Positions 1 to 7,113 of a stretch of DNA of 38,358 nucleotides are shown in pieces. Position 1 is the first letter of the stretch, and each line of letters starts with the position of its first letter. Origin of the DNA: Candidatus Zixiibacteriota bacterium (GTDB lineage: Bacteria; Zixibacteria; MSB-5A5; GN15; FEB-12). Below the pieces are notes generated by a model that was not told the origin of the DNA, did no database searches, and worked only from the letters and a program-made list of their open reading frames with translations. The DNA lies in assembly GCA_022562075.1 (NCBI GenBank), contig JADFPZ010000003.1, positions 1-38,358 on the forward strand, given 5' to 3'. Both the position numbers and the translations under genes were made by a program.

Positions 1-7
1 AACTGTC

Positions 8-1708
8 ATGCAGATATCAAAGCAGTTTGTTTCAGAACTTTTCGATTTCCGGCAGAGCTACTCTGAGTTGATAAACAAGCTCCTTGGCTTAATGACAGAC
101 CAGGCAGCTCACAGTCACGCAGCCATGTACTGGGTTGAGGACAACAATCTTTACAGGCGCTGGTCCAAAGGTGATTTACTTCTTAGTGACAAGCTTGCCC
201 TAACTCTGCACGGCGAACACGTCGTCCGTTGGATTAGTGCATTGCAAACAGGCAGAGCTATTATTCCTGCAGATATAGTTGAGTCTGAGCCTGTTTTCAT
301 GGAAAAGCCGCCAAATTACATTGCTCTATTTGATGCGCCGACCTATGCCGACCGGCGGCAAATTCTGGCAATTGCAATTACCGGTGAAACCGAATTTGGC
401 GCCATTGAAAAGATTCAACAGATAAGTCAATTATTTGGCGTCTGCAGCGGCAGTAAAATGACAAATTATACTCAGCTGGCAAAGTTGTTCGGAGAATTAC
501 CCCACCGACGGGGCCAGGGCGTTGGCTATGAGGAGGCTCTTATTGAAGCTTTCAAGATTTTGGATGACAAAGTAAGAATAGAATCAGTATGGCTTTTGGA
601 ATCAGACAATGTCGCGGCGGTTTGTATAAAGAATTTTCAAAATGAGCATAAAGTAACTCGTAAAACCATAACCGTGATTACCGAAGACCTTTCCGCTATC
701 AACAATGGTGAAAAATCAATTCTGGTACTGCGCGATAAGGATAGCGCTGAGAATGAGAATAAAGACCCTAATCTAGCTGTCTGCAGGGTTTTTATGAAAG
801 TTCCCATCAGGGGCGCAGTAGACTCGATCATGCGGATCGAATATTACGGAGAGACAAAGCGCGCCCTGGAGCTTGAAGAACTGTTCGTGATGGTTGCCTC
901 GTTTCTGGGTGTAAGTGGATCACTTCAGCTCTCAGAGACTAGAAGTGCGAAATATATCAGCAATGATATTAAAACTGACCAGGATATGGACTCCGTCAAC
1001 AGACTCAGAACAATGGATAAAATTACCGGTGGTTATTTCCATGAGTTCGTAGAATGCCTGTCGGTCATTCTTGGGCAGGTTCAGATTATGCAGTACGAAA
1101 TGAGTAATAACAACCCGGCCGTAACAACAGAACACCTGTTATCTTCTGCTGACAAAATAAACCAGTCGGCACTGACTCTGGCTTCAGGAATCAACAAAGC
1201 GAGAGAAATGAGCATTTTCAGTTCTAACGATACCGGTAGGTTTGTAAGCGCTGATAAGTTTTTGAAAGTGCTGCCGTCTCTGACATATGGATATTCGGCG
1301 GCTGTCAAAGAGTTAAAAAACCTGGAGCTTATTGTACAGTCACAGTCTGATGCCAGGATATCGCTGCCACTTCCGGTATTGCACATTTACGATTATATTT
1401 TGCCATTAATTTTGATTTTGATGGACGAAGCTATTTGTTCCGGCAAAATACTGGTGAGTCTGACAGAGTATTTTGGAAGGCCGGCTCTAAGAATATCATT
1501 CGCCAGAAACATAATCGGAAAACTTGATTTTGAAAAGCTGACACAGCAACTATTTGTAAAATTCGATACAGCCAGAAGCGATAACGACTTTTTGGAATTC
1601 AGTTACGATGGTGCCGAATTTGCGTTTAAAGAGGAAGCAAGCGGTCAGTGTCAGGTGATTTATAAGTTGTCTTCAAAAGCTTTTCCGATTGAAGAAGCAG
1701 CCTATTAA
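8..1708 (+). CDS. Sensor-like protein with degenerate histidine kinase core
   Basis: I do not recognise a named family across the whole 566 residues. Residues about 175-310 look like a GAF-type sensory domain. Residues about 339-400 resemble a histidine-kinase dimerisation helix: the string FHEFVECLSVILGQVQ (His345) parallels SHELNNCIGIVLGNVQ in the next gene. The C-terminal part (about 440-550) has the length of an ATPase domain, but I find no N-box Asn, no DxGxG and no GxGLGL box, so catalysis looks lost. No signal peptide or membrane helix is evident, so it is probably cytoplasmic. The reading frame is open to the left edge (positions 2-7 carry no stop), so the true start may lie upstream of ATG 8. 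It precedes the hybrid kinase by 29 bases and probably works with it. The coding call is firm; the function is inference. Confidence 0.8.
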   Translation: MQISKQFVSELFDFRQSYSELINKLLGLMTDQAAHSHAAMYWVEDNNLYRRWSKGDLLLSDKLALTLHGEHVVRWISALQTGRAIIPADIVESEPVFMEKPPNYIALFDAPTYADRRQILAIAITGETEFGAIEKIQQISQLFGVCSGSKMTNYTQLAKLFGELPHRRGQGVGYEEALIEAFKILDDKVRIESVWLLESDNVAAVCIKNFQNEHKVTRKTITVITEDLSAINNGEKSILVLRDKDSAENENKDPNLAVCRVFMKVPIRGAVDSIMRIEYYGETKRALELEELFVMVASFLGVSGSLQLSETRSAKYISNDIKTDQDMDSVNRLRTMDKITGGYFHEFVECLSVILGQVQIMQYEMSNNNPAVTTEHLLSSADKINQSALTLASGINKAREMSIFSSNDTGRFVSADKFLKVLPSLTYGYSAAVKELKNLELIVQSQSDARISLPLPVLHIYDYILPLILILMDEAICSGKILVSLTEYFGRPALRISFARNIIGKLDFEKLTQQLFVKFDTARSDNDFLEFSYDGAEFAFKEEASGQCQVIYKLSSKAFPIEEAAY

Positions 1709-1737
1709 TTTTGGTCCGGGACCCTAAAAACTTTTAA

Positions 1738-2871
1738 ATGGAAAATGCAAACCTAAAAAGTGAAAGCCTGATGCCTGCTGACAAATCACCCAGAGAATTA
1801 CTGCCGCTGCTGGCGGACACTATTATCGGAGTCTCCCATGAACTCAACAATTGCATCGGAATAGTGCTGGGTAATGTGCAGCTGCTGCGCCTAAAGGATG
1901 ACCATACCGAATCTGAAGAAAACTACAACCGCATAGAAAAATCACTCTATCACGGTGCTTCACTAATAAGACAAGTTCAAAAGTTTGCCGAGAAAACAGG
2001 GAGAGCATCGGCAACTTCGATTGAAATGTCAAAATTAGTAAGCAAGGCTGTAGAAACTGATGAGTCTGACTGGAAAACTCTGGCAAGTGAAAAAAATCTG
2101 ACTCTCCTGACAGATCTGCCGGAGTGCAAGTTGTTCGTGCAAGCAGACGAAAGAGATTTAATTACTGCTATCTCTCAGCTTATAAAAAACGCAGTTGAGT
2201 ACGCCCCTGCTGACAGTGAAGTTTCAATTATTCTAAGAATAGAAGACACCCGCTGCAAAGTGATTGTAGCAGACTCAGGACAGGGAATACCCGCGGCTTT
2301 CAGGCACAAGATTTATGAACCGTTCTTTTCATCAAAACAGGAAGCCGGTGCCGGATTAGGGCTGACAGTTGTTCAGAGCATAGCCTTAAGACATGGCGGC
2401 AGAGTTAATTTCAGTTCAAATAAAGAAAACGGAACAAAGTTCACGCTCTCGTTTCCATTAGAACGAATAGACGATGAAAGAATCCAAACTGCCGACAGCT
2501 ACAAAAGTCGCATATCCAATGTTCTGGTGGTTGATGATGATATGGAAATCTGCCGGGTTCTTTGCGAAATTTTACAGCTTGAAAATATCGAGACTACCGC
2601 CTGTCATACAGCTTACGAGGCGCTGGAAGCGATGCAAAAAGAAACATATCAATTGGTCATTACTGACTGGGCCATGCCGGGTATGTCCGGCTGTGAGCTG
2701 ATTGCTGAGATTCAGGGCAATTATCCCGATGTGCAGGTGGCTTTGATTACAGGCTGGGGAAATGAACTGGTAGAGAAGCAAAACCAGTTATCGGGTCTAA
2801 AAGCAGTTATTCCCAAGCCTTTTGGGCTTCGCGATATTCTGTCTTTAGTAGAAGCAGAACAGGACGAATGA
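1738..2871 (+). CDS. Sensorless hybrid histidine kinase with C-terminal receiver
   Basis: This is a cytoplasmic two-component signalling protein of 377 residues. The H-box is SHELNN with phospho-accepting His34. The N-box is QLIKNAVEYAP, the G1 box is VADSGQGIP and the G2 box is GAGLGLTVVQS, so the kinase core (about 20-245) looks intact. A receiver domain follows (about 260-375), with the acidic pocket at Asp266-Asp268, phospho-acceptor Asp310 in TDWAMPG and Lys360 in PKPF. Almost nothing precedes the H-box, so no input domain is present. Input may come from the sensor-like protein encoded just upstream, whose dimerisation helix is similar. No DNA-binding output domain is present, so phosphate may pass to another protein. 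ATG 1738 has no clear Shine-Dalgarno sequence, which would fit translation coupled to the upstream gene. Confidence 0.92.
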   Translation: MENANLKSESLMPADKSPRELLPLLADTIIGVSHELNNCIGIVLGNVQLLRLKDDHTESEENYNRIEKSLYHGASLIRQVQKFAEKTGRASATSIEMSKLVSKAVETDESDWKTLASEKNLTLLTDLPECKLFVQADERDLITAISQLIKNAVEYAPADSEVSIILRIEDTRCKVIVADSGQGIPAAFRHKIYEPFFSSKQEAGAGLGLTVVQSIALRHGGRVNFSSNKENGTKFTLSFPLERIDDERIQTADSYKSRISNVLVVDDDMEICRVLCEILQLENIETTACHTAYEALEAMQKETYQLVITDWAMPGMSGCELIAEIQGNYPDVQVALITGWGNELVEKQNQLSGLKAVIPKPFGLRDILSLVEAEQDE

Positions 2872-2892
2872 TTTTCTGCTCTCAGAATTTGG

Positions 2893-2920
2893 TTGCTTTT
2901 TGTCCAAAAACTGCTTTTAT
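2893..2920 (+). promoter_or_regulatory. Possible promoter of the riboflavin operon
   Basis: The sequence has TTGCTT at 2893-2898, a 16-base spacer and TTTTAT at 2915-2920. A start about 7 bases downstream would place the 5' end at the first base of the FMN aptamer. The elements match the sigma-70 consensus only partly, so the position relative to the riboswitch is the main support. Confidence 0.35.
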
Positions 2921-2927
2921 TTGAAAA

Positions 2928-3049
2928 AATCTTCGGGGTGAGGCGTAATTCCTCAACCGGCGGTGAAAGCCCGCGAGTCCGGTAAAAACAACCGGACTGA
3001 GCCTGTGAAATTCAGGCGCCGACGGTATAGTCCGGATGGGAGAAGACCA
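2928..3049 (+). ncRNA. FMN riboswitch (RFN element) aptamer
   Basis: The conserved RFN blocks are all present in order: ATCTTCGGGG at 2929-2938, ACCGGCGGTGAAAGCCCGCG near 2956-2975, GCCGACGGTATAGTCCGGAT near 3018-3037, and GAGAAGA (tolerant match GGAGAAGAC) closing at about 3047. The P1 stem pairs TCTTC on the 5' side with GAAGA on the 3' side. An additional arm pairs AGTCCGGT with ACCGGACT at about 2976-2998. FMN binding in this family represses downstream riboflavin genes, and here the aptamer directly precedes ribD. Confidence 0.97.
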
Positions 3050-3082
3050 AACTGTACAGTTATAGCTGACTGTAGATTTCTG

Positions 3083-3111
3083 CCCCCGAAGAATATTTTT
3101 GGGGTTTTTTT
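3083..3111 (+). terminator. Riboswitch expression platform: intrinsic terminator abutting the ribD start
   Basis: CCCCGAA at about 3084-3090 can pair with TTTGGGG at 3098-3104 (one G-U pair) over a short loop, followed by a run of seven T at 3105-3111. The run ends exactly at the GTG start of ribD (3112). The GGGG on the 3' side of the stem is also the only Shine-Dalgarno-like sequence 8 bases before the GTG, so the same hairpin could block both elongation and ribosome binding. Confidence 0.85.
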
Positions 3112-4215
3112 GTGGCTTCGACTTACGACAGAGAAATGATGTTAAAAGCTCTCGGCCTGGCTGAGAAAGGGCGGGGAAAGACTTGTCCAAATCCAATGGT
3201 CGGGGCCGTGATTGTCAAAAATGGCAGAGTTGTAGGTCAGGGCTACCACAAAGGTCCCGGTTCTGCTCACGCCGAAGTCGCCGCAATCAAAAGCGCAGGA
3301 GCCAAAGCAAGGGGCGCAACAATCTACGTAACTTTAGAACCCTGCTGTCACACCGGCCGCACAGGTCCCTGTACCGAAGCAATCAAGACTGCAAAAATTA
3401 AGAAAGTTATTTACGCCTGCAATGACTTTAATCCAATGGTAAACGGCAAAGGCGCAGAAGCTTTACGTCGGTCGGGATTAAAAGTTGAAAACGGCTTGAT
3501 GAAGAATGAAGCCGTCAGACTAAACGAAGTTTATTTTAATGTGATAAAAAAGAAGCGTCCGTTCGTTACCCTCAAAATAGCACAAACGATTGACGGCCGA
3601 ATCGCAACTGTGAGCGGTGATTCAAAATGGATAACGGGTCAAGAGGCCAGAGTGTTCGCCCATAAACTTCGCTCAGAAAATCAAGCTGTCTTAATCGGCA
3701 TGGGCACAGTCAAAGCTGATAACCCGTCACTGACTACCCGGCATCTGCAGGGGAATAACCCTTATCGCATAGTAGTCTCTGAGAGTATGGAATTTCCAAA
3801 AAGTTGTAAGCTGATAGCAAATAATAAAGATCACAAAACCATAATTGCTACTACCAAAAGAAGCCTTGCCAAATATTCCAAAATCAAAAAGACCAATGGT
3901 CTGACATTCTGGGAAATTAAAAAGTCCGGCAAAAACAGGCTGAACTTAGCTGACATACTGCAGAAAGCTTACGCCTTTGGTATTCATTCGATATTGGTTG
4001 AAGGCGGCTCACAGATGGCGACATCGTTTTTAAAAGCAAAGCTGGTAGATAAACTGGTAGTCATCACGGCGCCTCTGTTTTTGGGAAGTGGACTGAACTC
4101 TATCGGTAATCTCGAAATAAGTACAATCAAAAACGCCATTAAACTCAAGAACTATTTTCGCTTTCAGTGCGGCACCGATCAGGTCTTTGTCGGTTATCCG
4201 GATCAGAAAAACTGA
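3112..4215 (+). CDS. ribD: Bifunctional riboflavin biosynthesis deaminase/reductase RibD
   Basis: RibD catalyses the second and third steps after GTP cyclohydrolase II: deamination of the diaminohydroxypyrimidine and NADPH-dependent reduction of the ribosyl chain. The deaminase domain (about 1-145) has the zinc site HAE (His53, catalytic Glu55) and PCCHTGRTGPC (Cys78, Cys87). The reductase domain follows (about 147-360) with TLKIAQTIDGRIA, TGQEARVFAH and the NADPH-loop region LVEGGSQMATSF. The length of 367 residues is normal. The start is taken as GTG 3112, which gives the usual short leader before the first helix. ATG 3136 is an in-frame alternative that would trim 8 residues. It is the first gene of the FMN-riboswitch operon; ribE begins one base after its stop. 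Confidence 0.96.
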   Translation: MASTYDREMMLKALGLAEKGRGKTCPNPMVGAVIVKNGRVVGQGYHKGPGSAHAEVAAIKSAGAKARGATIYVTLEPCCHTGRTGPCTEAIKTAKIKKVIYACNDFNPMVNGKGAEALRRSGLKVENGLMKNEAVRLNEVYFNVIKKKRPFVTLKIAQTIDGRIATVSGDSKWITGQEARVFAHKLRSENQAVLIGMGTVKADNPSLTTRHLQGNNPYRIVVSESMEFPKSCKLIANNKDHKTIIATTKRSLAKYSKIKKTNGLTFWEIKKSGKNRLNLADILQKAYAFGIHSILVEGGSQMATSFLKAKLVDKLVVITAPLFLGSGLNSIGNLEISTIKNAIKLKNYFRFQCGTDQVFVGYPDQKN

Positions 4216-4216
4216 G

Positions 4217-4852
4217 ATGTTTACGGGGCTGATAGAAACAATCGGTACGATTAAAAAGATCACCAATAGAGATAACTATCTGGTTTTTGATATTGAAGCA
4301 AAGTTTGATGATGACAAACATAAAATCGGCGACTCTGTGGCCTGTGATGGCATCTGTTTAACTATCGTTTCGTTTGACAGACAAAAGTTCACAGTCGAAG
4401 TGTCTCAGGAGACTTTAGACAAAACGATAGCAGCCAATTACAAAGTTGGTTCGAAACTAAATCTGGAACGTCCCTTGAAAATCGGAAACCGACTGGGCGG
4501 GCATTTTGTCAGTGGTCATATCGATGAGGCCGGTCTGATAACAGACGTGAAAACCATCGGCGCTTCAGTAGAGCTGTCTCTGACTTTCGACAAAAAGTTC
4601 GAGCAGTTAGTTGTAGAGAAAGGCTCAATCGCTATAAACGGTGTATCATTGACGGTAAATAGCGTAATAGAAAACAGTCTGACGGTTAATCTGATACCTC
4701 ATACGCTTGAATCGACAAACCTGAAAAGTTTAAGAGCAAAAGACAAAGTAAATCTTGAATTTGACATAATCGGCAAGTACGCGGTCAAAGCTCAGGAGAG
4801 CAATAGCTCTGACAAGCAAGCGCTTGCTAAATTATCCGAAGGAGGCTGGTGA
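4217..4852 (+). CDS. ribE: Riboflavin synthase, alpha chain
   Basis: This enzyme dismutates two molecules of 6,7-dimethyl-8-ribityllumazine to riboflavin. The protein is 211 residues, the usual length, with two tandem lumazine-binding barrels. The first starts at the diagnostic N-terminus MFTGLIETIG. The second starts near GGHFVSGHIDEAG and repeats the fold, with KGSIAINGVSLTV echoing GDSVACDGICLTV of the first half. The start is ATG 4217 because the family begins at MFTGLIE; a longer open frame from 4187 would only add ten residues overlapping ribD. One base separates it from the ribD stop, so translation is probably coupled. It carries the ribBA ribosome binding site within its last codons. 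The symbol follows the ribE usage of the gamma-proteobacterial scheme (ribC in others). Confidence 0.96.
   Translation: MFTGLIETIGTIKKITNRDNYLVFDIEAKFDDDKHKIGDSVACDGICLTIVSFDRQKFTVEVSQETLDKTIAANYKVGSKLNLERPLKIGNRLGGHFVSGHIDEAGLITDVKTIGASVELSLTFDKKFEQLVVEKGSIAINGVSLTVNSVIENSLTVNLIPHTLESTNLKSLRAKDKVNLEFDIIGKYAVKAQESNSSDKQALAKLSEGGW
4839..4845 (+). promoter_or_regulatory. Strong ribosome binding site for ribBA
   Basis: AAGGAGG lies inside the 3' end of ribE, ten bases before ATG 4856. It is the strongest Shine-Dalgarno match in the riboflavin operon and suggests ribBA is translated independently at a good rate. Confidence 0.7.
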
Positions 4853-4855
4853 AAT

Positions 4856-6109
4856 ATGGCCATCCACTATAAATTCAGCACGATTGAAGAGGCAGTTGAA
4901 GATATAAAAAGCGGCCGATTCGTAATCGTAGTTGATGACGAAGATCGCGAGAACGAAGGAGACCTGATAATGGCCGCTGAAAAAGTTACGGCCGAGGACA
5001 TCAACTTCTTTGTGACACATGGCAGAGGTCTGATATGTGTGCCTATGCCCCAAGTGAGGTTGGATGAGTTGAAGCTTCAGCCGATGGTAAAGAAGAATTC
5101 TGCCTTGCTGGGCACTCGCTTCTCTGTTTCGGTTGATGCTGTCGAAGGTACCACCACCGGTATCTCAGCACAGGACAGAGCCAAGACCATTACAGCACTT
5201 GTCAATCCCAAAACAAAACCTGATGATCTGGCCCGCCCGGGTCATATTTTTCCGATTCAATCGGTTAATGGAGGCGTTCTGGCCAGAGCAGGACATACCG
5301 AAGCAACAGTAGATCTGTGCAGACTGGCCAAATTAGCGCCAGTCGGCATATTGTGCGAGGTCATGGACGATGACGGCACCATGGCCAGGGTTCCCAGTCT
5401 TATGGAATTGGCCAGGAAATTTGATTTGAAAATCATCACTATTCAGGATTTGATTGTCTACCGGAATACAAACCAAAAACTGGTACAAAGAATGAACTCT
5501 GTAAACCTTCCGACCAGACTTGGAGATTTTCAACTTTATCTCTATCGCTCAGAAATTGCTGATGAACATCATTTGGCTTTGGTCAAAGGTGATGTTGCCA
5601 ATACCAGAAATGTTCTGGTCAGGCTCCATTCGAGCTGTCTTACCGGCGATGTTTTTGGGTCGGTACGTTGTGACTGCGGTGAGCAGCTTGAACGGGCAAT
5701 GGAATTGATCGAAGAAGAAGGCTGCGGGGTGGTTCTTTATATGGGACAGGAAGGCCGGGGAATTGGTCTGGTCAACAAGCTTAAGGCGTATGAGCTTCAG
5801 GAGCATGGTCGTGATACTGTCGAAGCTAACGAAGAACTTGGTTTTGCAGCAGACTTGCGGGACTACGGCATCGGCGCCCAAATTCTCAGAGATCTGGGAC
5901 TGTCTTCAATAAGACTTTTGACCAACAATCCCAGCAAAGTTATCGGGCTTAAAGGACACGGACTTGATATAGTAGAGCGCGTACCGCTTCAGACCGTTCC
6001 AACTGTCTCCAATCGAGCCTATCTTGAAACCAAGCGCGATAAGATGGGTCATATTCTAAAATTAACCGGACACAACCAGGAAATCAGACGTGGCGCCGAA
6101 AAACATTAA
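4856..6109 (+). CDS. ribBA: Bifunctional DHBP synthase / GTP cyclohydrolase II
   Basis: This fusion supplies both precursors of the riboflavin pathway. The N-terminal half (about 1-205) makes 3,4-dihydroxy-2-butanone 4-phosphate from ribulose 5-phosphate and shows [12 protein letters not shown] and the motif RPGHIFPI with AGHTEA. The C-terminal half (about 208-400) opens GTP and has the zinc ligands Cys261, Cys272 and Cys274 ([17 protein letters not shown]), the GQEGRGIGL motif and LLTNNPSK. The length of 417 residues is standard for RibBA. Both active sites look complete, unlike some RibBA proteins with an inactive domain. The last 20 bases overlap ribH. Confidence 0.97.
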   Translation: MAIHYKFSTIEEAVEDIKSGRFVIVVDDEDRENEGDLIMAAEKVTAEDINFFVTHGRGLICVPMPQVRLDELKLQPMVKKNSALLGTRFSVSVDAVEGTTTGISAQDRAKTITALVNPKTKPDDLARPGHIFPIQSVNGGVLARAGHTEATVDLCRLAKLAPVGILCEVMDDDGTMARVPSLMELARKFDLKIITIQDLIVYRNTNQKLVQRMNSVNLPTRLGDFQLYLYRSEIADEHHLALVKGDVANTRNVLVRLHSSCLTGDVFGSVRCDCGEQLERAMELIEEEGCGVVLYMGQEGRGIGLVNKLKAYELQEHGRDTVEANEELGFAADLRDYGIGAQILRDLGLSSIRLLTNNPSKVIGLKGHGLDIVERVPLQTVPTVSNRAYLETKRDKMGHILKLTGHNQEIRRGAEKH

Positions 6110-6557
6110 AGGGAAGCTTGATGCTTCAGGCCAGAAAGTTGGCATAGTAGTCAGCAGGTTTAATCACTTTCTGACAGATAAACTACTCGAAGGCGCCAGA
6201 GACTGCCTCGAAAGGCACGGTGCGGCTGAGTCTGACATTACGGTCTACCATGTACCCGGCGCCTTTGAAATTCCGCATACTGCTGCCAAACTTGTTAAAT
6301 CTAGTAACTTTGATGCTATTGTCTGCCTGGGGGTGATTATCAGAGGCGATACGCCGCATTTTGATTATGTCGCCGGTGAGTCTGCCTCGGGGATAGCTAA
6401 ACTTTCACTTGAATCAGATATTCCAGTAATGTATGGTGTAGTGACTGCTGAGAATCTTGAGCAGGCGATTGAACGATGCGGCGGCAAGGCCGGCAACAAA
6501 GGCTGGGACGCTGCTTTAGCTGCAATAGAAATGATAGATTTGGATAATCAGATATGA
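6090..6557 (+). CDS. ribH: 6,7-dimethyl-8-ribityllumazine synthase
   Basis: RibH condenses the pyrimidine from RibD with the four-carbon unit from RibBA to make lumazine, and usually assembles as a pentamer or 60-mer shell. The 155-residue protein has the substrate motifs [16 protein letters not shown] and VPGAFEIP, and [16 protein letters not shown] carrying the catalytic His90. The C-terminal region [13 protein letters not shown] is typical. The start is GTG 6090 within the end of ribBA, with AGGA about nine bases upstream. It overlaps nusB in an ATGA arrangement at 6554-6557. Confidence 0.96.
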   Translation: MAPKNIKGKLDASGQKVGIVVSRFNHFLTDKLLEGARDCLERHGAAESDITVYHVPGAFEIPHTAAKLVKSSNFDAIVCLGVIIRGDTPHFDYVAGESASGIAKLSLESDIPVMYGVVTAENLEQAIERCGGKAGNKGWDAALAAIEMIDLDNQI

Positions 6558-6976
6558 TGGAAGTCCGCAGACCACCCCGCCACAAAGCCAGAGTGCTGGT
6601 GCTTCAGGCACTTTATGCTGTCGACTGCGGCAGCATAGAACCGGAAATTTCAATCGCGAAGCTGGCCAACGAACAATCTCTTTCTGAAAGATACCAGAAT
6701 TTTGCTTCCCAGCTTTTTGAGATTACCAGAGAAAATATTAGCTGGGCCGATAATGAAATTTCTGCTTTGCTCAAAAATTGGAAAATAGAAAGAATCAATA
6801 GTATTGACCGAAATATTTTACGAATGGCGATGGTGGAATTAAGACATATGCCCGACGTGCCAGTTAAGGTTGTTATCAATGAAGCGATTGAACTGGCCAA
6901 GACTTATTCGACCGAAAAATCCTCGTCATTTGTAAATGGAATTCTGGATGGCTTTTGCAAGACGATTAAAACTTGA
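6554..6976 (+). CDS. nusB: Transcription antitermination factor NusB
   Basis: NusB binds boxA RNA with NusE (S10) in antitermination complexes on rRNA operons. The 140-residue all-helical protein has the family signature at both ends: [16 protein letters not shown] at the N-terminus and the pair [21 protein letters not shown] and [18 protein letters not shown], followed by FVNGILDGF. Length is normal. The start ATG 6554 overlaps the ribH stop by four bases, so nusB is translationally coupled to the riboflavin operon, a ribH-nusB linkage seen in many bacteria. As part of this transcript it should share FMN control unless a further promoter exists; I do not see one. Confidence 0.95.
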   Translation: MMEVRRPPRHKARVLVLQALYAVDCGSIEPEISIAKLANEQSLSERYQNFASQLFEITRENISWADNEISALLKNWKIERINSIDRNILRMAMVELRHMPDVPVKVVINEAIELAKTYSTEKSSSFVNGILDGFCKTIKT

Positions 6977-7018
6977 TAGCCGCCAGGGATTTATAGAGTC
7001 AATCGGCAAAAATTAAAT

Positions 7019-7046
7019 TTGATTGTTGTCCGTAATCTTTTATATT
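7019..7046 (+). promoter_or_regulatory. Possible promoter for the glycosylation operon
   Basis: TTGATT at 7019-7024 and TATATT at 7041-7046 are separated by 16 bases in the 137-base gap after nusB. They resemble a sigma-70-type promoter and sit about 65 bases before the first gene of the next operon. No experimental support can be drawn from sequence alone. Confidence 0.35.
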
Positions 7047-7113
7047 CCAAAAATTTACAGAGCCATAACTTGCAACGTCGAGGGAGAGTTTTGGGTAGTA
7101 TAACAGACTGACT

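Noticed and set aside
637-1386. Minus-strand open frames of 64-101 codons inside the first sensor-like gene
   Set aside because: They lie fully inside a well-supported coding sequence, have no ribosome binding site and no recognisable domain.
4187-4216. Longer N-terminus for riboflavin synthase from ATG 4187
   Set aside because: The family starts at MFTGLIE, and the extra ten residues overlap the end of ribD without a ribosome binding site.
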